DNA of 52,793 bases from Flavobacterium sp. (GCF_027533505.1 NZ_JAPZUB010000023.1:1-52793); one strand, 5' to 3'. Positions 1 through 8,606 are shown, counted from the stretch's first letter. The notes: generated by a model not told the origin, from the sequence alone. Numbers and translations: made by a program.

Positions 1-102
1 ATCAACTTCATTATCAAACAAAAAGCCTTCAATAACTTTGTATAATCGGGATTTATCTTCCTGATTTAATTCCGATATTTGGGATAAAATACTGTCTTTC
101 AT
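1..102 (-). CDS. Hypothetical protein, N-terminal part (cut by window edge)
   Basis: A minus-strand reading frame starts with ATG at 102 and stays open for 34 codons to the window edge, so only the N-terminus is visible (it begins MKDSILSQISELNQ). The peptide is charged and looks helical. I do not recognise the family and assign no function. A TAnnTTTG promoter box ends four bases before the ATG, which supports this start and suggests an almost leaderless mRNA. Confidence 0.5.
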   Translation of the reverse strand, partial: MKDSILSQISELNQEDKSRLYKVIEGFLFDNEVD

Positions 103-106
103 AAAG

Positions 107-114
107 CAAATATA
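107..114 (-). promoter_or_regulatory. Bacteroidota -7 box for the left-edge gene
   Basis: The minus strand reads TATATTTG, matching the Bacteroidota -7 consensus TAnnTTTG. It ends four bases before the ATG at 102. No clear TTTG -33 element was found at the expected distance. Confidence 0.45.
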
Positions 115-134
115 ATAAATATATTATTTAGACT

Positions 135-164
135 AAAGCCATCGAAATTTAAAATAGTGGCTTT
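135..164. terminator. Possible stem-loop in the left intergenic region
   Basis: AAAGCCA pairs with TGGCTTT across a 16-base loop and is followed by a short T run on the plus strand. A second weak stem (AAAACCC/GGGTTTT) lies at 202-234. The rest of 103-375 is AT-rich, and I see no gene in it. Confidence 0.3.
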
Positions 165-375
165 TTAAGGAATGACTAAATAATAGAAATGAATGGATAA
201 AAAAACCCCAATCAAAACAAGAGGAATGGGTTTTAAAACATTTTTTATACAAGTAAGAATAAACAACCTAACGCATGAATAAAGTGGACTTCATCTTATA
301 AACTCCCCATTTTTACTAAAGCGCTAAATTTTAATTAGTATTTCATTCGAAATTTTCACCCAAAAAAACACCACC

Positions 376-885
376 ATGGACACTCCCACCCAAAACCGCA
401 TCGCCCAACTCCATCCTTCGGTACGCGCTGAAGTGACCCAAATCATTCAAGCCTGTGATCAAGCACTCACCGGGCGGGCTAAAGTGCGCATTACACAAGG
501 ACTACGCACCTTCAAAGAACAAGATGATTTATTTGCACTCGGGCGAACCCGCGTCAATCCCCAAGGAAAAACCGCCAAAAAACCGCTCGGTAACCGTGTT
601 ACCCAAGCCAAAGGCGGACAATCGGTGCACAACTATGGCTTTGCCGTTGATATTTGCCTTATCATCGACGGAAAAACAGCCTCCTGGGACACCGCCAAAG
701 ACTGGGACAATGACACCGTCGCCGACTGGTACGAATGCGTGAAAATCTTTGCGCAATTCGGCTGGGAATGGGGCGGCAACTGGAAAAATTTTAAAGATTT
801 CCCCCATTTAGAAAAAAAAGGATTCAACAACTGGCGCCAATTGATCAAACGCCAACGCGACGCACAAGGGTATGTTATTCTATAA
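376..885 (+). CDS. M15 family D-Ala-D-Ala/L-Ala-D-Glu type peptidase
   Basis: This 169-residue protein belongs to the zinc-dependent M15 peptidases (VanY/CwlK/endolysin type), which cut peptide stems of peptidoglycan. The family signature SVHNYGFAVDI (SxHxxGxAxD) is at about residues 83-93, and FPHLE near residue 142 supplies the second zinc histidine. I see no signal peptide, so export would need a dedicated secretion system or lysis; phage endolysins and type VI effectors of this fold also lack one. The gene is less AT-rich than the lipase gene that follows. The last 66 bases of the coding region are duplicated at 4503-4568. Peptidase chemistry is well supported; a role as an antibacterial effector rather than a resident wall enzyme is inferred from the neighbours. 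Confidence 0.85.
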   Translation: MDTPTQNRIAQLHPSVRAEVTQIIQACDQALTGRAKVRITQGLRTFKEQDDLFALGRTRVNPQGKTAKKPLGNRVTQAKGGQSVHNYGFAVDICLIIDGKTASWDTAKDWDNDTVADWYECVKIFAQFGWEWGGNWKNFKDFPHLEKKGFNNWRQLIKRQRDAQGYVIL

Positions 886-919
886 ATAAGAGGGGTATGA
901 ACAGCAAAAAATTAGCATA
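820..919 (+). repeat. Direct repeat, copy 1 (peptidase tail plus start of next frame)
   Basis: Positions 820-919 match 4503-4602 at a constant offset of 3683 with no gaps. The copy covers the last 21 codons and stop of the M15 peptidase gene, the spacer, and the first codons of the following frame (MNSKKLA). Differences include a synonymous change (GTT/GTC in the penultimate Val), several in the spacer after the stop codon, and TAG here versus TGG in copy 2. The match stops about where this copy meets the remnant at 897-1025. Confidence 0.9.
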
Positions 920-1025
920 GCACCGCGAAAACGGGAGATTCAAAGATTCAAAGTTTGACAGACTGGCCGCGATTGGGGATAAGAGGGAGTTGGCAGAAAC
1001 CTTCGAGCTACACGAAACGCAATAA
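897..1025 (+). pseudogene. Remnant frame interrupted by an in-frame TAG
   Basis: Reading from the ATG at 897 gives MNSKKLA, a TAG at 918, and then 34 more sense codons in the same frame to a TAA at 1023. These include KFDRLAAIGDKRELAETFEL. In the downstream copy the same MNSKKLA start is followed by TGG and runs into a GH19-like fragment, so the TAG looks like a G-to-A nonsense change. The sequence after it differs from the downstream copy, so this is probably the tail of a related but distinct wall-enzyme or toxin C-terminus. I cannot name the family. Confidence 0.55.
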
Positions 1026-1027
1026 AA

Positions 1028-3568
1028 ATGCTAAAAAACAAAGCCAACAAAAAAAGAATTTTTATGACAGAAAAAGAATTTTTCGAGAAAATAAAAGCAG
1101 AAGGATTAAACGGAAACGATTATGCTTTTAAAGCGCTATTTAACATTGACAATCTAGGAAATATAATTTCTTCGAAAGAAGGAGTTTGGTTCGACTTGCG
1201 ATATGGGGAGGCTCCATTTATTTTTTCAACAAACATACCAAGAGCTGAACTTGAAAAATTCACACCAAATCCAATAACAGAAAAATCCTTTTTAAATCAA
1301 CTAAAAGGAAGCGACAAACCGTCGCCTTTTACTTCAAAAGGTTATCCATTCAGTAAAGAATTGTCAAGTTATAATAGAACAAGTTTAGGAAGAGCATTCT
1401 TTTCTGATGGCATTGTAAAAAAATATTTTAACGATTTAAATGTCTACGATAACATTTCCATATTTTTAAATTTAAAATCAAATTTAAAAAATGAACCAAT
1501 TTATTTCAATAAAAGAGCTATTTCATTATCGATATATACAGCTGATAATGAACAAGAAATTTCAGATAAATATAAAAAGCTAAATTTAATCAGTGATGAA
1601 GTTGGTGTTTTTGCTTTAGAAAAAGAAAACACAATTGACTTTAAAGTTAAACTAAGTACAAGTTTACTTGATGTTTCAAGATTTCAAACAAGTTCTGAAT
1701 TGAAAAACTATACTAAAAGCATTAAAAAAGAAGAATTAAAGCACTCAACAATTTCAACAAAAAAAATATTAGATTTATTTAAAGAGGATGAAAAACCATT
1801 GTTAGATGAATTAAATACTTACACAAAAGAAGATTTTCAAAAATATCAAAATCCAGCAATTAGCACTTTTGTAAAAAAAGATTTTTACAAAAGCACCTAC
1901 CGTCCACCAATGAAAGTGAAAACAGTAGATGTTACACTTGGAATGTTTTTTGACGGAACAGGAAATAATCGATTTACTACAGAATTAATTTATAATCAAA
2001 ATATTAATCAAAAAACTCTTATTCTTGACGAACAAAAAATTAAAAAGCTAAAAAACGGAACAACAAAACATCCAAACAAACTAAAAGAATTTGTAGATGT
2101 AGAAGATTATATGATTGATTTGGAGGGAAGTACCAGTTATTTAAATCCATATTCAAACATAGTTTTACTTCACGATTTGTATAAAAGTAATTCAGAAAAA
2201 TTTAATAAACACACAACAACAAATCAAAATGTAGTTTTCAAACAATATGTTCAAGGAATTGGAACAAAAGTAGATTTAGACCAAAACGGAATACCAACAG
2301 AATATTATGAAGATGATATATTGGGTTCAGCTTCTGGAAGAGGAGAACGAGGAATTATCGCAAGAGTTGAACAAGGCATCCGTGATAGTGTTTTACAGCT
2401 TAAAAGATTTTTGGAACAAAACAACAGAGAAATTAGAATTTTAACAATTGATGTTTTTGGTTTTAGTCGTGGCGCAGCTGCTGCAAGACATTATATAAAC
2501 GAAATATTAAAGCCCGAAATAAAAGCAAATACCCAAAGAATGTTAAATCAACAAGGACATATAGAGTTTGCTCCTGCTCAACCAAAATCAGGTTTGCTTG
2601 GTTCAGAATTTATCAAACAAGGTTTAAATATTCCAGCTCAAATTGATATTCGTTTTTCAGGTTTATTTGAAACTGTTGTTTCTGATTCTTCTGAAAGAGG
2701 CTATTTTACAAGAAAATTTATAGAATTACCCGAAAATTTTTCTGTTCCAAGGAATGTGCTTTATGAGAGAGTAAAAGGTTATGAAAAAATAAATACCTCT
2801 TTAGAAAATCTCAAATCAAAAGTAATGCACATAATTGCAATGGATGAGTATAGAGAAAATTTCCCATTAACGATTAGCGACGCTCCAAACACATATAATT
2901 TATATTTATACGGTTCACATTCTGATATTGGTGGCGGTTACGCGAAAACAGACTATAATACGATCATTGGATTTAAAGATATTGGTAATAAAACCGAGTT
3001 ATTAAAATATGAAAAAATAGCCGACAGTTATAGAAGAAGGTTTGCTTTTCAAAAAAATGCAAAAGGAATTTGGGAATTCAAAAAAGGGCAAATTACATTG
3101 CAAAAAACGGATACTCATTACTCAAAACCACCACTTAATTCGATAAGTCCACCAAAAAAAATATCAGAACATTACATTGTTATAGACAAACGATTTATAT
3201 CCAACAAAGTACAATTAGTTTCACTAAATGCGATGATGCAGTATGCACTTACAGAAAAAGTACCTTTTCAAACAGAGTTTAAAAAACTAAAAAATATAAA
3301 TGAGCATTTTTATGAAGTTCCAAAATCTGTCAAGTATTTTATGAATTACTATAACGGAATTATGGAAATGGTAAAAAAACAAAAAGACGATAAACTAAAT
3401 TTAGCAATTGAGGATTATTATCCTTTGTTTCAAAATTACATTCATATTTCAGCAAATTACAATAAATCAGCATTATTTGGTACTAAAGGAAAAGAATTAC
3501 TGCCTGGTGATTTTTATGTTAATGAGCCAACAGAAAACAATAAGAGAAAATATTTAAAGTCAAAATAA
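1028..3568 (+). CDS. Tle1-like phospholipase, DUF2235 domain (candidate type VI effector)
   Basis: This 846-residue protein carries the alpha/beta-hydrolase domain DUF2235 found in type VI lipase effectors of the Tle1 group. The domain starts near residue 300 (LGMFFDGTGNN), has the nucleophile elbow GFSRG with Ser480, and continues with GSHSDIGGGY containing a likely catalytic Asp near 633. The roughly 290-residue N-terminal part is unrecognised and could be a delivery or docking region. A second in-frame ATG at 1064 is an equally good start. The gene is much more AT-rich than the peptidase and patatin genes on either side, suggesting separate ancestry. It begins three bases after the stop of the remnant frame. 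The downstream membrane protein is a candidate immunity partner. The lipase fold is well supported; delivery by type VI secretion is inferred, since no secretion genes lie in the window. Confidence 0.8.
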   Translation: MLKNKANKKRIFMTEKEFFEKIKAEGLNGNDYAFKALFNIDNLGNIISSKEGVWFDLRYGEAPFIFSTNIPRAELEKFTPNPITEKSFLNQLKGSDKPSPFTSKGYPFSKELSSYNRTSLGRAFFSDGIVKKYFNDLNVYDNISIFLNLKSNLKNEPIYFNKRAISLSIYTADNEQEISDKYKKLNLISDEVGVFALEKENTIDFKVKLSTSLLDVSRFQTSSELKNYTKSIKKEELKHSTISTKKILDLFKEDEKPLLDELNTYTKEDFQKYQNPAISTFVKKDFYKSTYRPPMKVKTVDVTLGMFFDGTGNNRFTTELIYNQNINQKTLILDEQKIKKLKNGTTKHPNKLKEFVDVEDYMIDLEGSTSYLNPYSNIVLLHDLYKSNSEKFNKHTTTNQNVVFKQYVQGIGTKVDLDQNGIPTEYYEDDILGSASGRGERGIIARVEQGIRDSVLQLKRFLEQNNREIRILTIDVFGFSRGAAAARHYINEILKPEIKANTQRMLNQQGHIEFAPAQPKSGLLGSEFIKQGLNIPAQIDIRFSGLFETVVSDSSERGYFTRKFIELPENFSVPRNVLYERVKGYEKINTSLENLKSKVMHIIAMDEYRENFPLTISDAPNTYNLYLYGSHSDIGGGYAKTDYNTIIGFKDIGNKTELLKYEKIADSYRRRFAFQKNAKGIWEFKKGQITLQKTDTHYSKPPLNSISPPKKISEHYIVIDKRFISNKVQLVSLNAMMQYALTEKVPFQTEFKKLKNINEHFYEVPKSVKYFMNYYNGIMEMVKKQKDDKLNLAIEDYYPLFQNYIHISANYNKSALFGTKGKELLPGDFYVNEPTENNKRKYLKSK

Positions 3569-3592
3569 TAATTTAATTTAAAAAAGAATATT

Positions 3593-4441
3593 ATGCTGTT
3601 TTTATATGTAATATATTTTCTTGCTCCAATTAGTGTATTGTACTATTTGTGTATTCGTAATATTATTTTAAAGAAAACAGATCTAAAAACAATTAATTCT
3701 TTAGGAATTACATTATTTACAGCTTTAATTACATTTATAATTAAAGCTATAGTAAAAGATAAATTTGAGCCTTTATATTTTGAAGTAGTTATTATTGCAA
3801 TATCAGTAATAATTTATTTAATCCGAGTAAAAAGAGATAAAACTCTTAATAAAAAAACTTTATTGACAAAGTTTAAAATCAAAGTAGGTGTTGGAGTCTT
3901 ATGTTATATCATTCTTATGTTTGTATTGGGTTACAAAATACCTTGGTTTGACAAACATCCTACTTGGAAAGAGTTTCCATACCTAACAAATAAAGCAATT
4001 GTGATTGAAGAAATCAAAAATTTCGATAAATTATATGGCAATAAATATAAAATTATACCTGAACCTAAAACAATTTATGATAGTTATAATTTTGAAAGTT
4101 CTTACAGAAATAATTTAAAAAATATTAAGACAATTGATTACAGAATAACTGGTAACGAATTTGAGTATTATGGTTTTTTTAGTTTTAGTGGTTTACGAGG
4201 TGGCGGAAATAGTACAGGAGCTTCAAATAATAGTGGTTATGATGGAGCAAGTTTTTCCCAAAATGGTTACGAATATTTAGAGTTTACTTTAAACAATGAA
4301 AGAGGTTATTTTAAAGCTAAAAATTCATCGACTAATACAGAATTAGAAAGTTTTTATCAATATAATTATCCTAAAAAACAAAATGACACATTGTTTTTTA
4401 ACTATCGAGGTGATAAATTCAGGGCTTATTTAAAAAAGTAA
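3593..4441 (+). CDS. Hypothetical multi-pass membrane protein, candidate immunity protein
   Basis: This 282-residue protein is not a family I recognise. Hydrophobic stretches near residues 1-20, 38-52, 63-77 and 98-113 suggest three or four transmembrane helices. A polar C-terminal half follows, with a Gly/Ser/Asn-rich stretch around residues 198-220. The gene starts 24 bases after the lipase gene on the same strand and is equally AT-rich, so the two probably moved and are transcribed together. Immunity proteins against periplasm-acting lipases are often encoded immediately downstream and are membrane-anchored or periplasmic, so an immunity role is reasonable. It is inferred from position and topology only. 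Confidence 0.55.
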   Translation: MLFLYVIYFLAPISVLYYLCIRNIILKKTDLKTINSLGITLFTALITFIIKAIVKDKFEPLYFEVVIIAISVIIYLIRVKRDKTLNKKTLLTKFKIKVGVGVLCYIILMFVLGYKIPWFDKHPTWKEFPYLTNKAIVIEEIKNFDKLYGNKYKIIPEPKTIYDSYNFESSYRNNLKNIKTIDYRITGNEFEYYGFFSFSGLRGGGNSTGASNNSGYDGASFSQNGYEYLEFTLNNERGYFKAKNSSTNTELESFYQYNYPKKQNDTLFFNYRGDKFRAYLKK

Positions 4442-4502
4442 AATAACCTTTGTCTAAACATAACAATACATTGGCGCAATCGAATAAGACATTGGCAAAA
4501 TT

Positions 4503-4602
4503 GGATTCAACAACTGGCGCCAATTGATCAAACGCCAACGCGACGCACAAGGGTATGTCATTCTATAAACAGAAAGCGCATGAATAGCAAAAAATTAGCA
4601 TG
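4503..4602 (+). repeat. Direct repeat, copy 2 (orphan peptidase tail)
   Basis: This is the second copy of the block at 820-919. It encodes the last 21 residues of the M15 peptidase in frame, including the TAA at 4566-4568, but lacks the rest of that gene. It then runs into the ATG at 4580. Together the copies bracket the DUF2235 lipase and its membrane partner. They may mark a recombination endpoint or the scar of a former second peptidase gene. Confidence 0.9.
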
Positions 4603-4819
4603 GCAAAGTTCTGCTTGGTATTGGAATAAATTAAAAATAAGTGAATATGCAGATATTGATGATGAAATAAAAGTATCTGCGGCAATTAATTATCCTGAAG
4701 CATTAAATGGTTTAGAAAACAACATCGCTAGTATTAACCACTTATCAGAAAGAAAGCAATATACATACAAATTGAAAGAGATTTTTAATTATGAAAAATG
4801 GCATGCGAATAAACGTTAA
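4580..4819 (+). CDS. C-terminal fragment of a GH19 lysozyme/chitinase-like domain
   Basis: The 79-residue product resembles the last helices of bacterial and phage GH19 glycosidases. SSAWYWNK is followed by SEYADIDD, then INYPEALNG, then LSERKQYTYKLKEIF, matching the family order SAxWFW, LADxDD, INGGxNG, ERxxxxxxAxxxL. The catalytic glutamates lie in the missing N-terminal part, so this piece should be inactive alone. The ATG at 4580 lies inside the direct repeat. The fragment may be a displaced toxin tail, usable if recombined onto a full effector, or simple debris. The GH19 link rests on remembered motif spacing, not a search. Its 3' end overlaps the lipoprotein gene by 29 bases. Confidence 0.5.
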   Translation: MNSKKLAWQSSAWYWNKLKISEYADIDDEIKVSAAINYPEALNGLENNIASINHLSERKQYTYKLKEIFNYEKWHANKR

Positions 4820-5333
4820 TGGCTACTTAGGATTACTACTAATTTCCCTTTTCGTTATTTCCTGTAAAAAAGACACTACAATTTCCTGTAGCTATTTGGA
4901 TATAATCGGTGATCAAAAATGGGATACAATAACATTAGAAAGCAATACAAATAAACAGTGTATGCAAGATGTTTTTTTTCTAAAAAATGGAAAAAAAGAG
5001 AAAATACTAAGCATTTTACCTAGAGTTGATTGTGCTTATGTTTTAACAAAACCTAAGATTGAAATGATTTATTTCGAATCAAATGATATTCAATCCAAAG
5101 AAAAAGGGTTAAGGGTAATGATACGAAATACTGACTTAGTGCCTGATTACTTCTTTCTTGATTTGTTCTATAAAAAGGAATGGATGATTAAAAGATATGG
5201 GGTAATGAATACTAATCCAATGGATTCACTTTTTGTCAAATCAAAAAATATAAATAAATCATTGACCTATGAATTGGGTGATGAGCGTGTTTGCAACCCA
5301 AAAACACTATATTCGATTTATTTTAAGAAATAA
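4791..5333 (+). CDS. Small lipoprotein, possible periplasmic immunity protein
   Basis: The 180-residue product has a lipoprotein signal: a basic N-terminus, a hydrophobic core and the lipobox FVISC near residue 25, followed by KKD. It would be anchored in the inner or outer membrane facing the periplasm. The mature domain is unrecognised and has several Cys residues. An alternative ATG at 4803 (residue 5) is also plausible. The gene overlaps the GH19 fragment and is AT-rich like the lipase module. Immunity proteins against peptidoglycan hydrolases must sit in the periplasm, so this could protect against the peptidase or the GH19 enzyme; that is inference from context. Confidence 0.6.
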   Translation: MKNGMRINVNGYLGLLLISLFVISCKKDTTISCSYLDIIGDQKWDTITLESNTNKQCMQDVFFLKNGKKEKILSILPRVDCAYVLTKPKIEMIYFESNDIQSKEKGLRVMIRNTDLVPDYFFLDLFYKKEWMIKRYGVMNTNPMDSLFVKSKNINKSLTYELGDERVCNPKTLYSIYFKK

Positions 5334-5424
5334 CTACTTCGTATTTTACTCTAAAATCAAACGATTTGTTTCCAAAAAAGTCTGAAAAAATCATTAGAAC
5401 CCTTTTAAAATATAACCCATTATC

Positions 5425-6462
5425 ATGAACCGTAAAATCACCCTACTCTCCCTCGATGGCGGAGGAATTCGAGGCATTATCTCCTGTATCATTCTGAAAT
5501 ACATCGAAGAACAACTCCAACAAAAGGATCATCCTCAGGCCAAACTCGGGGATTATTTTGACCTTATTGCCGGGACCAGCACCGGCGGACTCATAACGGC
5601 GTTGCTGCTTTGCCCCGATGAACACCAAAAAGCGAAATTCTCGGTGACCGAAGCGCTTGCATTGTATACCGAGAAAGGAGCCGCCATTTTTGATGTATCG
5701 TTTTGGGACAAACTCCTCAATCCGTTTGGGCTACTCAAAGAAAAAATCGACGATACCCCTCTTGAACACGAGTTAGCTCATGTGTTTGGCACTCTCGAAC
5801 TACGGCACCTCATCAAGCCGTGTTTGATTACCGCCTACGATATCACCGCACGAAAAGCAACCTTTTTTACAAGTCACAATGCCGAGAATCCCCTACGCAA
5901 CTTTCGGGTCACCGATGTCTGCCGGGCTACCTCAGCAGCACCTTCTTATTTTGAACCGGCCCAAGTGGTTTCCCTTTCGGGCGAACAGTTTACCCTTATC
6001 GATGGCGGAGTCTATGCCAACAATCCCGCTTTATGTGCCTATGCCGAAGCGCGAAAAATTCCCTTTTCCAAAGTGCTCAACCACCCCGAAAAACCCGATT
6101 ACCCTACAGCCAATGATATGATTGTGGTGTCGGTGGGAACGGGAACGGTGTTGAAACCCTATGCCTTTGACGATTTTAAAAATGCGGGAAAAGTCGAATG
6201 GATAACCCCACTCATCGATATCTTGTTGTCGTCCAACGTAGAAACGGTCAATTACCAAATGAAAAAAATGTATGAATCCCTCGGGAATGAAAATACACAA
6301 CACTATTTCCGGTTGATGCCCGAACTCTTAAAAGCGTCCTCCGAGATGGATGATACTTCTCCCGAGAATATCCAAAACCTCATTCAAGACGGACTCACCT
6401 TTGTTCGAAAAAATCAGGTTCAACTTGACCAAATTGTCCAAAAACTCCTCGACAACCGCTAA
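5425..6462 (+). CDS. Patatin-like phospholipase
   Basis: This 345-residue patatin-family lipid acyl hydrolase shows all the usual landmarks: the oxyanion loop DGGGIRG (residues 11-17), the nucleophile elbow GTSTG with Ser52, and the catalytic DGG with Asp193. There is no signal peptide, so it acts in the cytoplasm unless exported. It resembles the stand-alone bacterial patatins that include the CBASS effector CapV, but no cyclic-nucleotide synthase gene is nearby. Base composition is like the core genes and unlike the AT-rich module upstream. It is separated from the lipoprotein gene by about 90 bases and closed by a strong terminator. Enzyme class is sure; biological role is open. Confidence 0.9.
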   Translation: MNRKITLLSLDGGGIRGIISCIILKYIEEQLQQKDHPQAKLGDYFDLIAGTSTGGLITALLLCPDEHQKAKFSVTEALALYTEKGAAIFDVSFWDKLLNPFGLLKEKIDDTPLEHELAHVFGTLELRHLIKPCLITAYDITARKATFFTSHNAENPLRNFRVTDVCRATSAAPSYFEPAQVVSLSGEQFTLIDGGVYANNPALCAYAEARKIPFSKVLNHPEKPDYPTANDMIVVSVGTGTVLKPYAFDDFKNAGKVEWITPLIDILLSSNVETVNYQMKKMYESLGNENTQHYFRLMPELLKASSEMDDTSPENIQNLIQDGLTFVRKNQVQLDQIVQKLLDNR

Positions 6463-6483
6463 GAAACCTAGTCCCTTTGCATA

Positions 6484-6514
6484 CAAAAGGCCGCTCTTTG
6501 GGAACGGCCTTTTG
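6484..6514. terminator. Bidirectional terminator between patatin and pepO genes
   Basis: CAAAAGGCCG pairs perfectly with CGGCCTTTTG across an 11-base loop, between two convergent genes. Confidence 0.85.
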
Positions 6515-6532
6515 CATAGCTAAACGGTTGAA

Positions 6533-8581
6533 TTACCATATCTTCACCCGTTTCTCTGGAGCTAAATACAATTTGTCATTTTCCTTAATATTGAACGCTT
6601 GGTAAAACGCATCAACATTGAGCAGCGGTACATAGGCACGGTACATTCCGGGCGAATGCGGATCGGTTTTCACCTGATTTTTAATCGCTTCATCACGCAT
6701 TTTGGAGCGCCAAATCGTAGCCCACGAAATAAAGAATCGTTGTTCGGGCGTAAATCCATCGATTAATCCTGGATTTCCATGGTCTTTCAAGTACAATTGT
6801 AACCCGTCGTAGGCTGCGTTCACTCCGCCCAAATCGCCAATGTTTTCCCCTAAGGTAAATTTACCATCGACAAAAGTTCCCGGTAAGGGTTGCAACGCAC
6901 TGTACTGATCGGCCAATGCCGTTCCTAGGGCTGTAAATTGTTTTAAATCCTCATCCTTCCACCAATTAACCAAATTCCCGTCGGCGTTGTATCGCGCTCC
7001 TGAATCGTCAAATCCGTGCGATATTTCATGCCCAATGACAGCACCGATGCCTCCGAAATTGACTGCATCATCGGCCTTATAATCGTAAAAAGGCGGTTGT
7101 AAAATTGCCGCTGGAAATACAATCTCATTATACGACGGATTGTAATACGCATTCACCGTTTGGGGCGTCATCCCCCAACGGGTTTTGTCTACGGGCTTGC
7201 TTAAATCGTCGATGTTGTTCTGGAAATTCCAACGCGACACATTCTCCATATTTTCAAAATAAGTACCTCCGTCGGCTAGGGCTTTGATTTCCAATTTGGA
7301 ATAATCTTTCCATTGATCGGGGTATCCAATTTTTACGGTCGACTTACGCAATTTTTGAATGGCACCTACGCGGGTTTCGGGCGCCATCCAAGGCAAGTTG
7401 TTGATGCGGTTTTCAAAAGCACGAAAAACGTACTTGATCATTTTTGCTGCTTTCTCTTTGGCTTCCGCGGGGAACTTTTGCGCCACATACAATTTGCCTA
7501 AAGCTTCCCCCACCGTTCCGTTGACCACTTGAAGCGCACGCTCCTCACGGGGACGTTGTTTTTTGGCGCCTTGCAAAGTTTGACTGTAAAACTCCCAGTT
7601 GGCCCGTTCGATATCGGTAGTCAATTGATCGGCGTAACGGTTGAGGAGGGTCCAACGCAAATAGGCTTTCCAAGTATCAACTTCATTGGCCTGAAAAAGG
7701 GTTTCCAGAGCAGCCATGTATTTGGGCTGTGACACAATCACGGTGTCGATACGCTTGATGCCCGCACCCATGATATAATTGCGCCAATTGACCGAAGGCG
7801 TGAGGTTTTGCAGTTGTAAAATATCCATCGGATTGTAGGATTTTCTGCGATCACGGCGTTCTACACGGTCAAATCGCGTCTGGGCCATCGCGGTTTCTAA
7901 GGCCAAAACGCGGGCAGCATCGGCTTGTGCTTTGGCTTCCGACAATCCAAGGAATTGCAACATGCGGGCAACATGGGCCACATACTTTTGCCGTTTTTCT
8001 TTGGAATCAGCATCTTCCGATACGTAGTAATCCCGGTCGGGCAATCCCAGACTTCCGGGGCCAATGCTCAGCACGTTTTTATTACTGTTTTTGGCATCCG
8101 CGCCCACAAACATGCTATAAAATCCAACGCCTCCAAACGGCAAACGATCGATCATTAATTTGTTTAAATCATTGACATTTTTTACCGCATCGATTTGCGC
8201 TAAGGTCGCTTTCAAGGGTTGAATCCCGCGTTTGTTGCGCGCCAACGTATCCATATAGGTTTTGTACACATTGACGGCTTTGGCTTGGTCCGACTTGGGG
8301 TCCAACTTCTTGTCGTTGGCCGCTTGTTTCAAAATGGCCAACGCGTCTTTATCGGTGTTTTGACGCAATTCATCAAAACTTCCCCAACGCGTTCGGTCGG
8401 CGGGAATCTCGGTTTTGTCAAACCAAGTGCCGTTTACATACCGAAAGAAATCATCGCCGGGTTTGACCGACGTATCCATCAAGTCCAAATGAAGGCCTGG
8501 CTTATGTTGTGCTGCCGCTGTATCCATAGCCAAACAAGCGGCTACGGTAGCAGCAAAAGTGAGTACATTGTGGTTTTTCAT
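6533..8581 (-). CDS. pepO: M13 family zinc endopeptidase (neprilysin/PepO type)
   Basis: The 682-residue precursor begins with a signal peptide ending near AAAQ, so it is exported. The M13 zinc site is complete: VIGHEISHGFDD (HExxH) near residue 520 and the third ligand in GENIGDLGG about 60 residues later. The conserved tail with YRAYVPL and a terminal KIW is also typical. Members cleave short peptides; bacterial versions are periplasmic or surface lipoproteins. The length fits the family and the frame is intact. It is a single-gene unit with its own -7 box and a shared terminator. Confidence 0.93.
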   Translation of the reverse strand: MKNHNVLTFAATVAACLAMDTAAAQHKPGLHLDLMDTSVKPGDDFFRYVNGTWFDKTEIPADRTRWGSFDELRQNTDKDALAILKQAANDKKLDPKSDQAKAVNVYKTYMDTLARNKRGIQPLKATLAQIDAVKNVNDLNKLMIDRLPFGGVGFYSMFVGADAKNSNKNVLSIGPGSLGLPDRDYYVSEDADSKEKRQKYVAHVARMLQFLGLSEAKAQADAARVLALETAMAQTRFDRVERRDRRKSYNPMDILQLQNLTPSVNWRNYIMGAGIKRIDTVIVSQPKYMAALETLFQANEVDTWKAYLRWTLLNRYADQLTTDIERANWEFYSQTLQGAKKQRPREERALQVVNGTVGEALGKLYVAQKFPAEAKEKAAKMIKYVFRAFENRINNLPWMAPETRVGAIQKLRKSTVKIGYPDQWKDYSKLEIKALADGGTYFENMENVSRWNFQNNIDDLSKPVDKTRWGMTPQTVNAYYNPSYNEIVFPAAILQPPFYDYKADDAVNFGGIGAVIGHEISHGFDDSGARYNADGNLVNWWKDEDLKQFTALGTALADQYSALQPLPGTFVDGKFTLGENIGDLGGVNAAYDGLQLYLKDHGNPGLIDGFTPEQRFFISWATIWRSKMRDEAIKNQVKTDPHSPGMYRAYVPLLNVDAFYQAFNIKENDKLYLAPEKRVKIW

Positions 8582-8606
8582 ACCGTGTTTCGTTTAGTTT
8601 TCCCAA

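Noticed and set aside
4449..4458. TTTGTCTAAA, the right half of the metal operator
   Set aside because: No matching left arm at the right distance and no metal gene follows; probably chance in AT-rich DNA.
5425..6462. Patatin as a CBASS effector (CapV)
   Set aside because: No cyclic-nucleotide synthase or other CBASS gene is adjacent in the window.
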